A stretch of DNA of 38,099 nucleotides. Source: Bacteroidota bacterium. GTDB taxonomy: Bacteria; Bacteroidota; Bacteroidia; Sphingobacteriales; Sphingobacteriaceae. A program made the translations under genes and the position numbers. Below are positions 26,601 through 34,849 of the stretch, one piece after another. The DNA is taken from assembly GCA_018266915.1 (NCBI GenBank), contig JAFDZM010000005.1, positions 1 through 38,099 of the forward strand, given 5' to 3'. The notes under the pieces are model-generated. The model had not been told where the DNA came from and searched no databases. It saw nothing but the letters and a program-made list of their open reading frames with translations. How positions within the stretch are numbered: the first letter of the stretch is position 1; each line of letters starts with the position of its first letter.

Positions 26601-27359
26601 TTAATAAGCCGTCCACCCACCATCCGCAGTAACTACGGCTCCGTTTATAAAAGCAGCCTTTTCAGATGCCAGGAACAAAGCCAACTCAGCGATATCATCA
26701 GGATTAGCCGGCGGAGGTGTATTGTTTGCACCAGCCATCATTCTTTCAAATCCAAAGGGATGTGGCTCCATGTCATGGGTTATGTTGGTATTAACTCCTC
26801 CTGGTGCTATCGCGTTGCAGCGGATACCTTTTTGCGCATAATCATAGCCTATATTTTTTGTCAGACCGATTAGTGCATGTTTGGATGCGGTATAGGCACA
26901 ACCTGCCCGCCCGCCAAACAGCCCCCCTATTGATGCTATATTGATAATAACGCCTTTTTTCCTTTTGAGGAATAATTTAATGGCACGTCGACATGCATAA
27001 AATGGGCCATTGAGGTTCACTCCCATTACCCGGTCCCATAATTCACTGCTGACGTCTTCAGCCGGCGTAAAATTGTCCATAATGCCCGCATTGTTAACGA
27101 GAATATCCAGCGTTTTGAAATTATGAATAGTAAAATCAATTAGCTGGTCTATATCGTTTTCCCGGGAAATATCGGCAGCAAAACATAGAGCAGTACCACC
27201 ATTTGCTTCGATATTTTTTGCTACCGCTTCTATGTTTATTTGATGTATATCAGCCAGGACGACTTTTGCGCCATTAGCAGCAAACAGTGTCGCAATGGCT
27301 TTTCCTATACCTGATCCTGCGCCTGTGACCAGCGCTACTTTGTTAGTTAGTATTTTCAT
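26601..27359 (-). CDS. SDR-family oxidoreductase
   Basis: 252 aa, classical SDR. TGAGSGIG is at residues 12-19, D37 in LADIHQ suggests NAD preference, NNAG is at 89-92, and the catalytic residues are S143, Y156 and K160 (YTASKHA). The C-terminal AAFINGAVVTADGGWTAY is the standard end of this class. It is the last gene of a probable operon with PEP synthase and a flavodoxin (27-bp gap), so it would fall under the same Crp/Fnr-type promoter. Substrate unknown. Confidence 0.92.
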   Translation of the reverse strand: MKILTNKVALVTGAGSGIGKAIATLFAANGAKVVLADIHQINIEAVAKNIEANGGTALCFAADISRENDIDQLIDFTIHNFKTLDILVNNAGIMDNFTPAEDVSSELWDRVMGVNLNGPFYACRRAIKLFLKRKKGVIINIASIGGLFGGRAGCAYTASKHALIGLTKNIGYDYAQKGIRCNAIAPGGVNTNITHDMEPHPFGFERMMAGANNTPPPANPDDIAELALFLASEKAAFINGAVVTADGGWTAY

Positions 27360-27386
27360 CTTATATGTATAACTATTACTAATCGG

Positions 27387-27908
27387 TTAAACTATTTTTT
27401 CAGTGTTTGCGTAATGAAGTGCACTTTTTATCAAAGGGTTAACATGTTCTCTTTTTACTGCATCATAACCCCGCATCATCATATACCTCTTTTGACGATC
27501 TTTTTGCATCAAAGCTGCTGCTTTTATCATCAGGCGGTCAAACCACGATAGCTTTGACATGTCTACACGGCCTGGTAAGAAATGTACTTCACAAGACTTA
27601 GCCAAATCAACGTGCAGATTTTGTCTGATGATATTATCCTGTGCCTGCTGGTTTCCGGCTGAACCACAAACCACAAAAAGCTTAATGCTTCTTTTGAGTA
27701 ACAGGTTTTTGTTTTTCGAGAGCCAGTGTTTTAGCAAAAGGTTGCCAAAATAAACCGGGCTACCAATAATCAGCAGATCATATTCCCCGAGATGGTCCGC
27801 GACTTCCTTATCTATATCCAGAACGGACAAATAAAGCGCTTCGGCTATCCATTTAGCATATTGGGCAGTTGAACCGTATTTCCCCTTATAAATTACTGCT
27901 GCCTTCAT
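27387..27908 (-). CDS. Flavodoxin-domain protein (HemG-like)
   Basis: 173 aa. The FMN-phosphate loop is KGKYGSTAQYA (residues 8-18). The second loop is IIGSPVYFGNLLLKHW, and the third is VVCGSAGNQQAQ. The C-terminal stretch with SWFDRLMIKAAALMQ resembles the flavodoxin-like family that includes menaquinone-linked protoporphyrinogen oxidase HemG. An electron-transfer or anaerobic heme-related function is possible but not shown. It starts 12 bp after the PEP-synthase stop, in the same operon. Confidence 0.8.
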   Translation of the reverse strand: MKAAVIYKGKYGSTAQYAKWIAEALYLSVLDIDKEVADHLGEYDLLIIGSPVYFGNLLLKHWLSKNKNLLLKRSIKLFVVCGSAGNQQAQDNIIRQNLHVDLAKSCEVHFLPGRVDMSKLSWFDRLMIKAAALMQKDRQKRYMMMRGYDAVKREHVNPLIKSALHYANTEKIV

Positions 27909-27920
27909 AATTATTCCTCC

Positions 27921-30350
27921 TTACATTACCAGGTTTTTAAGTCCCGCCAGTTCATTTTGAATTTCTGTTTGACGCTGGCCTTTCAAAACCTGGTTGATAT
28001 TGTTTATACCGTTGATCAAGGCATCCGGATTGAAAGCAATACTGTCAATTCCGGCTTCAACAAGTACCTGTGTAAACTCTTTTGAATCGCTCGGCGCCTG
28101 CCCGCAAAGGCCCACTTTTCTATGCAGCTTCCTGGCTTTTTCAATCATCATTACTATTAATCTCTTGCTCGCCTCATTTTGCTCATCAAATAGCTCTGCA
28201 ATCAACGATGAATCACGATCTATTCCCAGGGTCAATTGGGTAAGATCATTGGACCCAATAGAAAAGCCATCGAATATTTTGGCAAATTCCTCTGCCAGGA
28301 TTACATTGCTTGGTATTTCGGCCATGACAAAAATTTCAAGGCTGTTTTTACCACGCTTCAGCCCAAATTCTTCCATTTGGGCTATTACTTTTTTGCCTTC
28401 ATTGACAGTCCGGCAAAATGGGATCATCAACTTCACATTGGTCAGTCCCATCTCGTTCCTTACTAATTTCATCGCCTCGCATTCAAGTCTGAAACCATCG
28501 CGGTAGCGATCATTATAATATCTCGATGCACCGCGGAATCCAATCATCGGATTTTGTTCTTGCGGCTCAAAGTACTTCCCTCCTATCAAACCGGCATACT
28601 CATTGGTTTTAAAATCGCTCATGCGAACAATAACTTCCTTTGGGTAAAATGCAGCAGCTATGGTGGCTACACCCTGCGAAAGTTTATCGATAAAGTAACT
28701 TTCTTTATCCTGATAACTTTTTGTTAAGTTGGTGATTTCAAGCCGTTCAGACTCATCTGTTACTTTATCGAAATTCACCAGCGCCAGTGGGTGTACCTTA
28801 ACATAATTACTAATGATGAATTCCATACGCATCAAACCAACACCATAGTTAGGGTAACGCGATAATTCAAAAGCCTGGTCGGGTTTACCAATGATTAATT
28901 GCGGCTTAACTATCTCAGGTAATTCTATTTTGCTAACGTCACTAACTGTTTCTTCCCATAAACATTTGCCACGGTAAATAACGCCACTCTTCCCTTCAGC
29001 ACAGCTTAAAGTGATTATTTCGCCATCTTTGATAGTTTGAGTCGCATCTTCTGTTCCCACAATAGCCACCGCACCCAGTTCCCGGGCTATGATGGCAGCA
29101 TGACTGGTCCTGCCGCCTTTGTTGGTTACTATCCCAGCTACTTTCTTCATTATAGGATCCCAGTCGGGGCTGGTGATATCGGTTACTAAAATATCACCCG
29201 GCTGCAGTTTACCGGCCTCGGCAGGCGATGACAGTATGCGTGCGTAACCGCTTGCAATTTTGTTGCCAACAGCCTCGCCTGTGGTAATAATTTCGCCTTT
29301 TTCCTTGATCGTATAAGATGTTATTTCTATAGACCTTTCGCGGCTATGAACAGTTTCAGGCCTGGCCTGAATGATGTATAACTGATGGTTGTCCCCGTCC
29401 TTTGCCCATTCAAAATCCATTGGTTTTTTATAGTGATCTTCAATAATGAGCGCCCATTCAGCCAATTTTTCAACCTCTTTATCGTTGAGCACAAAACGTT
29501 CACGCATTTCCAATGGGGTATCTTTATTTATCGTGGTATTTACATCATCCTCCTCATCAGCATAAACCATCATTTTGGTTTTTGTTCCAAGGTTTTTTTG
29601 AAGTATGGCCTTCTTTCCCTTTTTTAACGAAGGTTTGAAAATCAGAAACTCATCCGGAGTGACCATTCCTTGTACAATATTTTCTCCAAGTCCCCAAACA
29701 CCTGCAAGGTGCACTACATCCCTGAAACCTGACTCTGGTTCCAGTGTAAAACCAACGCCTGAACAGCTCAAATCTGCGCGAACCATTTGCTGAATACCGA
29801 CCGAGAGGAATACCTTATTGTGGTCAAAGCCTTTATCCTCGCGATATTTGATCGCGCGATCTGTATACAAAGAGGCAAAACATTTTTTCACAGCGTATAG
29901 CAACGCTGTATGCCCTTGTATATTCAGGTATGATTCGTGCTGACCGGCAAAACTTGCATTGGGCAGGTCCTCTGCTGTTGCACTGCTGCGTACTGCAACC
30001 GGCTGATCCTCGTTGTCAAATAGATAATCGTAAGCATCGGTAATAGCGAATGCCAATGTAGAGGGAATATGAGCGTTCATAATAAACTTACGCGCCTGAT
30101 CTCCTGTCTTGCCGAGGTTTGAAAAATCCTTCCGGTCCAGATTACCCATCAACTCAGCAAGCCGATCTGTGAGGTTATTTTCATCGATAAAATACCTGTA
30201 AGCCGATGCGGTTATTGCGAAACCGTCAGGTATCAACAAGCCTTTTTTGGTTAGGTTGCTGTACATTTCGCCAAGCGAAGCGTTTTTACCACCAACCTCG
30301 GCAATGTCGTTTATACCCGTTTCACTGAATTTCCTAATGAAAACTTCCAT
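27921..30350 (-). CDS. ppsA: Phosphoenolpyruvate synthase
   Basis: 809 aa from the ATG at 30350. A longer reading starts with TTG nine codons earlier and is not preferred, because it would run into the promoter. The N-terminal ATP-grasp part has VGGKNASLGEMYS and AVRSSATAEDLPNASFAGQ. The swivelling phosphohistidine domain has GGRTSHAAIIARELG, with the phosphorylated histidine at 417. The C-terminal PEP/pyruvate barrel has IGSNDLTQLTLGIDRD and the active-site cysteine in VGLCGQAPSD. It converts pyruvate + ATP to PEP + AMP + Pi; the reaction is reversible. It leads the operon with the flavodoxin and the SDR. Confidence 0.96.
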   Translation of the reverse strand: MEVFIRKFSETGINDIAEVGGKNASLGEMYSNLTKKGLLIPDGFAITASAYRYFIDENNLTDRLAELMGNLDRKDFSNLGKTGDQARKFIMNAHIPSTLAFAITDAYDYLFDNEDQPVAVRSSATAEDLPNASFAGQHESYLNIQGHTALLYAVKKCFASLYTDRAIKYREDKGFDHNKVFLSVGIQQMVRADLSCSGVGFTLEPESGFRDVVHLAGVWGLGENIVQGMVTPDEFLIFKPSLKKGKKAILQKNLGTKTKMMVYADEEDDVNTTINKDTPLEMRERFVLNDKEVEKLAEWALIIEDHYKKPMDFEWAKDGDNHQLYIIQARPETVHSRERSIEITSYTIKEKGEIITTGEAVGNKIASGYARILSSPAEAGKLQPGDILVTDITSPDWDPIMKKVAGIVTNKGGRTSHAAIIARELGAVAIVGTEDATQTIKDGEIITLSCAEGKSGVIYRGKCLWEETVSDVSKIELPEIVKPQLIIGKPDQAFELSRYPNYGVGLMRMEFIISNYVKVHPLALVNFDKVTDESERLEITNLTKSYQDKESYFIDKLSQGVATIAAAFYPKEVIVRMSDFKTNEYAGLIGGKYFEPQEQNPMIGFRGASRYYNDRYRDGFRLECEAMKLVRNEMGLTNVKLMIPFCRTVNEGKKVIAQMEEFGLKRGKNSLEIFVMAEIPSNVILAEEFAKIFDGFSIGSNDLTQLTLGIDRDSSLIAELFDEQNEASKRLIVMMIEKARKLHRKVGLCGQAPSDSKEFTQVLVEAGIDSIAFNPDALINGINNINQVLKGQRQTEIQNELAGLKNLVM

Positions 30351-30374
30351 AATGATTTCAATTGATCTGTGGTT

Positions 30375-30417
30375 CAAAGCTACTCCGGACCTTCAGCAAT
30401 GACGATGACCGGCGTCA
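30375..30417 (-). promoter_or_regulatory. Crp/Fnr-type site plus -7 box for the ppsA operon
   Basis: The palindrome TGAC-CGGC-GTCA (30406-30417, centre 30411.5) is followed in gene orientation by TAGCTTTG (30382-30375), an exact TAnnTTTG match ending 24 bp before the ATG. There is no TTTG at -33. The distance from the palindrome centre to the last base of the -7 box is 36.5 bp, the same as in front of the universal stress genes. A Crp/Fnr-family activator in class II position would fit. Confidence 0.6.
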
Positions 30418-30425
30418 GCCCCGGA

Positions 30426-30441
30426 TGTGACTGATATCACA
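30426..30441. promoter_or_regulatory. Crp-like palindrome TGTGA-N6-TCACA
   Basis: TGTGACTGATATCACA is a full match to the classic Crp half-sites. Its core TGAC-TGAT-ATCA is one base from the TGAC-N4-GTCA motif of the two neighbouring promoters. It lies in the ppsA/coiled-coil divergent region, 55 bp upstream of the plus-strand ATG at 30497. A weak TAGCATTT (30463-30470) stands at the same 36.5-bp spacing; TAATCTTG (30485-30492) is a better -7 match but is very close to the ATG. Confidence 0.55.
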
Positions 30442-30496
30442 ATTTACTATGCGCCAAATCATTAGCATTTTTTGAGCGGTATAGTAATCTTGTGTT

Positions 30497-30877
30497 ATGA
30501 AACAAATCAACATTAAACACATCGCCAGCCTGCATACGAATACGCTGAATTCGCTTAATTTCTATGAACAGGAAATTGATATTCTAAAAAATAGGCTTGA
30601 AGAAATAGCATCAAAAAACACCGGACATGAAGTTTCTGAGGGGATTGAGTATTTTCAAAATCAATTTATTATCCATAGTGAAAAGATCGATGAATTAAAG
30701 CATGCTTTTCATTCCAACCTTCAGGCGCTCGAAGTACAAATATTAGAAACAACGGCTTATGCGGGCGAAGAAACCCTGGAAACCAACGAACGGTTGTTTG
30801 ATGAATATCTCATGGAAGAAACTTTATTAAACCAATTGCGTCACGAATTTTTACGTTTCGCAGCAAAATGGATGTAA
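30497..30877 (+). CDS. Coiled-coil small protein of unknown function
   Basis: 126 aa, strongly helical and acidic, with heptad-like spacing through most of its length (IDILKNRLEEIASK, IDELKHAFHSNLQALEVQILE, LLNQLRHEFLRFAAKWM). It has no signal peptide or membrane segment. No family was recognised. It is the first gene of an operon with a beta-CASP nuclease-like protein (18-bp gap), a PfkB kinase and a tiny membrane peptide, and lies downstream of a Crp-like site. That context suggests a stress-linked role. Confidence 0.75.
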   Translation: MKQINIKHIASLHTNTLNSLNFYEQEIDILKNRLEEIASKNTGHEVSEGIEYFQNQFIIHSEKIDELKHAFHSNLQALEVQILETTAYAGEETLETNERLFDEYLMEETLLNQLRHEFLRFAAKWM

Positions 30878-30895
30878 CTGTTAAATGATAATACT

Positions 30896-32359
30896 ATGAG
30901 CCAGTATCCCAGTATGCCAGAAAAAAGTGACCATGGCGTTTACGTGGTGTCGTTTGGAGCAGCCGAAACGGTGACAGGGTCAAAACATCTCTTAACCATG
31001 CCCAATTATAATCTGCTAATAGATTGCGGATTATTCCAGGGCATCAAGTACCTGCGCGAAAAAAATTGGGAGCCGTTACCGGTCAAGCCTTCTTCTATAG
31101 ATACTGTAATCCTAACGCATGCCCATCTCGATCATTGCGGGTATATTCCCCTGCTTGTTAAGAATGGATTCAGAGGTCATATTTACATGAGCAAACCTAC
31201 ACGCGATCTTACAGAGTTGATTCTTCGCGACAGCGCAAAACTCCAGGAGGAAGATGCGTGGAAAGCCAATAAACATCATTATACAAAACACAAACCGGCA
31301 AAACCGCTATATGACACCGCTGATGTAGAGGCAGCATTGCCTTATTTCAGGACGGTTGAATTAAATTTAATGTGCGAGTTAAATGAAAACCTGTCGTTCA
31401 GATTTCATATCGCAGGGCACATACAGGGAGCCTGTTCAGTTGAAGTAAAATGTTATAAAAAAACCATTCTGTTTTCGGGTGATATCGGACGTTATCAATC
31501 AGAACTACTTCCAGCGCCCCAACACCCGCAAAAGGCCGATTTTGTAATTATGGAGTCGACCTACGGTGACAGGCTGCACGAAAAGGGAGATGCAGGTCAG
31601 GAATTGGCGATGATTGTCAATGATACGATTCTTAATGGCGGCAATGTACTGATACCATGCTTTGCCGTTGGCCGTGCGCAAGAAATAATTCACTTAATAC
31701 ATAAATTAAAACAGCAAAAAGCTATCCCACCAATAGTACCGGTTTATTTGGACAGTCCAATGGCATCATCGGCAGATAAGGCGTTATTAAAATATCCAGA
31801 CTGGCTTAGCATATCCAAAGAGGAATGTGCCCGAATGTTTAGTGGTATTACTATCAACCAGGATGCACGGGGAACACAGGAGATCATAAAACAAAAAGGC
31901 GGCAAAATAATTTTGGCTGCCAGCGGTATGCTTACAGGTGGCCGTGTACTGGAATACCTTAAACATTACCTGCATGATTCAAGAAACACTATTCTAATCA
32001 TTGGGTTCCAGGCAGCGGGTACCAGAGGCCGTGCATTGCTGAACGGCGCAAAGGAATTGAAAATTCACGGTCAGTATTACGAAGTCAGAGCCGGAGTAAA
32101 GGAAATTGGAGAATTGTCAGCCCACGCAGACCAGGAAGAATTATTAACCTGGCTTAAAAAGTTCGATACTGCTCCAAAACGGATATACCTTGTTCATGGT
32201 GAACCTATTGCACAAGATGCACTACGCCTGAAGATCAAGGACGAATTGGGCCGCACAGCGAAGATATTAAGAGAAGACCAAAAAGAATTCCTCTTCTCAA
32301 CAACAGAAGAGAATGTTCAAGCCACAACTCATGACAGCGATAATTACTATAACGTTTAA
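30896..32359 (+). CDS. MBL-fold/beta-CASP ribonuclease-like protein
   Basis: 487 aa. The metal-binding motif is THAHLDHCGY with H75, H77, D79 and H80; later ligands are in IAGHIQGA and SGDIGR. The beta-CASP insert and C-terminal motifs follow: ESTYGDRLH, AASGMLTGGRVLEYL, LSAHADQEELLTWL and VHGEP. This is the layout of the CPSF-73/YSH1-like family (COG1236), zinc-dependent RNA-processing nucleases. Bacterial members are poorly characterised. Here it sits in a stress/energy operon, which hints at RNA turnover under energy limitation (inference). The gene overlaps the next start by 29 bp. Confidence 0.88.
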   Translation: MSQYPSMPEKSDHGVYVVSFGAAETVTGSKHLLTMPNYNLLIDCGLFQGIKYLREKNWEPLPVKPSSIDTVILTHAHLDHCGYIPLLVKNGFRGHIYMSKPTRDLTELILRDSAKLQEEDAWKANKHHYTKHKPAKPLYDTADVEAALPYFRTVELNLMCELNENLSFRFHIAGHIQGACSVEVKCYKKTILFSGDIGRYQSELLPAPQHPQKADFVIMESTYGDRLHEKGDAGQELAMIVNDTILNGGNVLIPCFAVGRAQEIIHLIHKLKQQKAIPPIVPVYLDSPMASSADKALLKYPDWLSISKEECARMFSGITINQDARGTQEIIKQKGGKIILAASGMLTGGRVLEYLKHYLHDSRNTILIIGFQAAGTRGRALLNGAKELKIHGQYYEVRAGVKEIGELSAHADQEELLTWLKKFDTAPKRIYLVHGEPIAQDALRLKIKDELGRTAKILREDQKEFLFSTTEENVQATTHDSDNYYNV

Positions 32360-33281
32360 CCCGGCGCTTGACAAAAGTGTAACTGTGCCCGAACTGATTA
32401 GCGAAAAGAAGCTGAAATGTTCTGCGCCGGTTTACGAACCGGGCGGCGGTGGAATCAATGTAGCAAGGGCTATAAAAAAACTGGGGGGCAACCCAACTGC
32501 CATTTTTTTAGCGGGAGGATTTGCCGGCGACAAGATTGGCGAATTACTTTCTGAGGACGAAATCATAGATCAACGTATTGATATCGCCGGTAACAGTCGT
32601 GAAAACCTGATAGTAGCCGACCTTTCAACAGGCAGGCAATACCTATTCGACATGCCAGGTCCTGCTATTAAGCCCCGCGAATGGCGTGCATGCCTAAATG
32701 CAGTAGTTTGGGCTGACCGGGTAAAATTTATTGTTGTTAGCGGCAGCATTCCACCTGGTCTGCCGGACGATATTTTTAAACGCCTTGCATTCATCGCGGA
32801 AAAGAAGAAAGCCAGGTTAATAGTAGATACTTCGGGAAAAGCCCTACAGCAGGCAATAGAAGCCGGGGTTTATATGATAAAGCCTAACCTAAAGGAATTG
32901 GCAGCTCTTGTGGGAATAGATTCTCTTACGCCGGATACCGCAATTCACGCTGCCAAAAAATTAATTGCACAGGGAAAATGCCAGGTAATTGTTGTATCAA
33001 TGGGCGCGAACGGCGCATTGCTTGTAACCGGAAACGCAATAGTTGAAGTACCTCAACCCTCAGTCAAGGTTAAAAGTACAGTCGGTGCCGGGGATAGCCT
33101 GGTAGCAGGTATTGTTTATAGTTTATCTCAAAATTACAGTTTGCCGGACGCAGTAAGGTTTGGCGTGGCCTGCGGCAGCGCTGCCACAATGAACCCGGGA
33201 ACAGAGTTGTGCAGCAGACCAGACGCCGAGCGTATATATGCTGCCATACAGCAAGCAGCAACCACTGAAACTATGAATTAA
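32331..33281 (+). CDS. PfkB-family sugar-phosphate kinase (phosphofructokinase-like)
   Basis: 316 aa from the ATG at 32331 (MTAIITITFNPALDKS), the usual N-terminus of the 1-phosphofructokinase/6-phosphofructokinase II group; an ATG six codons upstream also exists. GGGINVARAIKKLGG is the substrate-binding motif and STVGAGDSLVAG carries the catalytic aspartate of PfkB kinases. The product is expected to phosphorylate fructose 6-phosphate, fructose 1-phosphate or tagatose 6-phosphate with ATP. The start lies 29 bp inside the preceding gene, indicating coupled translation. Linkage of PfkB with universal stress proteins recalls the mycobacterial DosR regulon. Confidence 0.92.
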   Translation: MTAIITITFNPALDKSVTVPELISEKKLKCSAPVYEPGGGGINVARAIKKLGGNPTAIFLAGGFAGDKIGELLSEDEIIDQRIDIAGNSRENLIVADLSTGRQYLFDMPGPAIKPREWRACLNAVVWADRVKFIVVSGSIPPGLPDDIFKRLAFIAEKKKARLIVDTSGKALQQAIEAGVYMIKPNLKELAALVGIDSLTPDTAIHAAKKLIAQGKCQVIVVSMGANGALLVTGNAIVEVPQPSVKVKSTVGAGDSLVAGIVYSLSQNYSLPDAVRFGVACGSAATMNPGTELCSRPDAERIYAAIQQAATTETMN

Positions 33282-33285
33282 CATT

Positions 33286-33405
33286 ATGCAGAACAAATAT
33301 CTTATTTTTGGTTTCGGCACCTCGTTAACAGCATTTATCGCCGCATCAGGTTCAATGTTATTACTCACTCTTTACTTCAAGAAGCAAAAGTCAACAATTA
33401 AATAG
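33286..33405 (+). CDS. 39-aa single-pass membrane peptide
   Basis: A small ORF four bases after the PfkB stop: MQNKYLIFGFGTSLTAFIAA, then SGSMLLLTLYFKKQKSTIK. Residues about 5-30 form one hydrophobic helix with a GxxxS-like small-residue face, followed by a lysine-rich cytoplasmic tail. The tight spacing and intact reading frame argue that it is translated with the operon. Such peptides often modulate membrane enzymes, but no function is known for this one. It ends 10 bp before the convergent response-regulator gene. Confidence 0.6.
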   Translation: MQNKYLIFGFGTSLTAFIAASGSMLLLTLYFKKQKSTIK

Positions 33406-33415
33406 CCGGCATTCA

Positions 33416-33781
33416 TTAACCTTCAATACATGCTATAAGCTGCTTTTCATCAAAAGGCTTGAGCAGGTAACAGGTTGCGCCCATTTGAAAGGCTTTATCG
33501 ATCTCATTTTTTTGAGATTGTGCGGTAGAAAATACAAACCGGATATTTTTGGTTTCTTCATTATTCATGATATCCTGAAAAACTGCATACCCATCTATAC
33601 CCGGCATAACTATATCGCAAATAACAACATCTGGTTTAAGATTTCTTACCATTTGCAATCCTTCGTCACCGTTAGATGCTGTAAAAACCCAATAGCCTTC
33701 CAGTTCCAGCAGTTCGGCAGTATTTTCTCTGATGTCGGGATTATCTTCTATGATCAGGATAGTCTTTGAAACGGTACTCAT
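33416..33781 (-). CDS. Single-domain response regulator
   Basis: 121 aa from the ATG at 33781 (MSTVSKTILIIEDNPDIREN); a longer GTG-initiated reading is not preferred. Receiver domain only: E12/D13, the phospho-acceptor D56 (VVICDIVMPGIDGYAVF), the threonine/serine region FVFSTAQS, and K108 (YLLKPFDE). It has no DNA-binding domain. It is divergent from the universal stress genes and faces the end of the PfkB operon. The histidine kinase 2 kb away could be its partner, although that kinase has its own coupled regulator. Confidence 0.93.
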   Translation of the reverse strand: MSTVSKTILIIEDNPDIRENTAELLELEGYWVFTASNGDEGLQMVRNLKPDVVICDIVMPGIDGYAVFQDIMNNEETKNIRFVFSTAQSQKNEIDKAFQMGATCYLLKPFDEKQLIACIEG

Positions 33782-33915
33782 AACTATAAGGGGTCGGCTT
33801 AAAACTAACCTAAGTTCGAAATTAATTGTCACTTAACCAATATATTTCTGTTAATACTACAACATAGGGCCATTTGAGGAAAAAAATAAAATGTGCTTAA
33901 AATCAATTAGTTGCC

Positions 33916-33958
33916 TGACGACTGTCATTCAATTAGAAAGTACGCATCGCCATATTTG
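33916..33958 (+). promoter_or_regulatory. Crp/Fnr-type site plus -7 box for the stress-protein operon
   Basis: The palindrome TGAC-GACT-GTCA (33916-33927, centre 33921.5) is followed by CATATTTG (33951-33958), one mismatch from TAnnTTTG. There is no TTTG at -33. The centre-to-box distance is 36.5 bp, identical to the ppsA promoter. The two sites share CTGACG-N-C-N-GTCAT in gene orientation. The ATG is 22 bp after the box. Confidence 0.6.
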
Positions 33959-33979
33959 CTATATAAATATATCAGCGTT

Positions 33980-34837
33980 ATGAAAAATGTGCTTGTACTA
34001 ACCGATTTTTCGCAAAATTCCTACACAGCGGCTGAAGCAGGGCTTCTTTTAGCCGGAAAGTTGCATACTGATCTGTTTCTGTTTCATACTTACATTAATT
34101 ATGAGACGATCACTTCTTATGGAGGAGGTGGTTGGATAGTTGATGAGTATACTGAAAGAAAGCATCAGGATCGTATCGGCCTGCAAACAATGACAGAAGG
34201 CCTCGAATCAATTAGCAGCCGGTTGGATCCTGAAGACCGTAAACCAGCCATAAACAGCGAATCAAACGACTCCGATCTGGGCCTGGATGTGGCGGATTTA
34301 ATCCACCGGAAAAATATTGAGCTGATTGTGATGGGTGCCCGCTCGAACCCACCTGAGGAGATTGGTTTCGGTGCCGATACCAATGCAGTAATGGAATACG
34401 CTACCCGCCCGGTACTGATTACACCTGGAGGAACAGATCTCAGAAAAATCCATAAAATATTATTTGCAACCGATTTTGAAAAAGGTGACATCGAGGCAGT
34501 GCACTATATGGCCCGTTTAGCTAAGTTATTTTATTGGAAACTGGAGATCGTCCACGTATGCGATTCAGGGCACGATCACTGTAGCAACAAAGAGGCTGAC
34601 TTTAAAAATCATTTGGAAAAACTAGATATAACCGGACTTAATTACCAGGAGATTAATGGTAAAGATGTCGTAAACCGTATCCATCGTTTTTTGAGCAACG
34701 AACCAGAAACAATACTGGCAATGGTGCATGTGCAAAACTCCTTTTTGGTGCGCTTATTCCAGCACAGCCTTGTACGCAAGGCGTTGGTGAACCAAAAAAC
34801 GCCCCTGCTAATATTTCCATCAAAAATGTATCAATAA
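33980..34837 (+). CDS. Universal stress protein, tandem UspA domains
   Basis: 285 aa from the ATG at 33980; the upstream TTG reading would cross the promoter. Two Usp domains: residues about 1-150 (MKNVLVLTDFSQNSYTAAEA to VLITPGG) and about 153-282 (IHKILFATDFEKGDIEAVHY to PLLIFPSK). The first ends with VMGARSNPPEEIGFGADTNA, where the ATP-binding G-x2-G-x9-G(S/T) motif is degenerate, so nucleotide binding is doubtful. It is probably a cytoplasmic protein of stress, starvation or low-oxygen survival. It forms an operon with the next usp gene (12-bp gap). Confidence 0.92.
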   Translation: MKNVLVLTDFSQNSYTAAEAGLLLAGKLHTDLFLFHTYINYETITSYGGGGWIVDEYTERKHQDRIGLQTMTEGLESISSRLDPEDRKPAINSESNDSDLGLDVADLIHRKNIELIVMGARSNPPEEIGFGADTNAVMEYATRPVLITPGGTDLRKIHKILFATDFEKGDIEAVHYMARLAKLFYWKLEIVHVCDSGHDHCSNKEADFKNHLEKLDITGLNYQEINGKDVVNRIHRFLSNEPETILAMVHVQNSFLVRLFQHSLVRKALVNQKTPLLIFPSKMYQ

Positions 34838-34849
34838 AATAGATAAATT

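Noticed and set aside
30351..30377. Longer PEP synthase N-terminus
   Set aside because: It starts with TTG and would cover the -7 box; the ATG at 30350 gives the usual family start.
30972..30982. TGAC-N3-GTCA
   Set aside because: Spacing is one base shorter and it lies inside the beta-CASP gene.
32331..32359. Overlap of the RNase-like and PfkB genes as a frameshift or fusion
   Set aside because: Both proteins are complete with normal ends; a 29-bp overlap with a coupled start explains it.
33911..33979. Extended N-terminus of the first universal stress protein
   Set aside because: It starts with TTG and runs through the palindrome and -7 box; MKNVLVLTDFS at 33980 is the family start.
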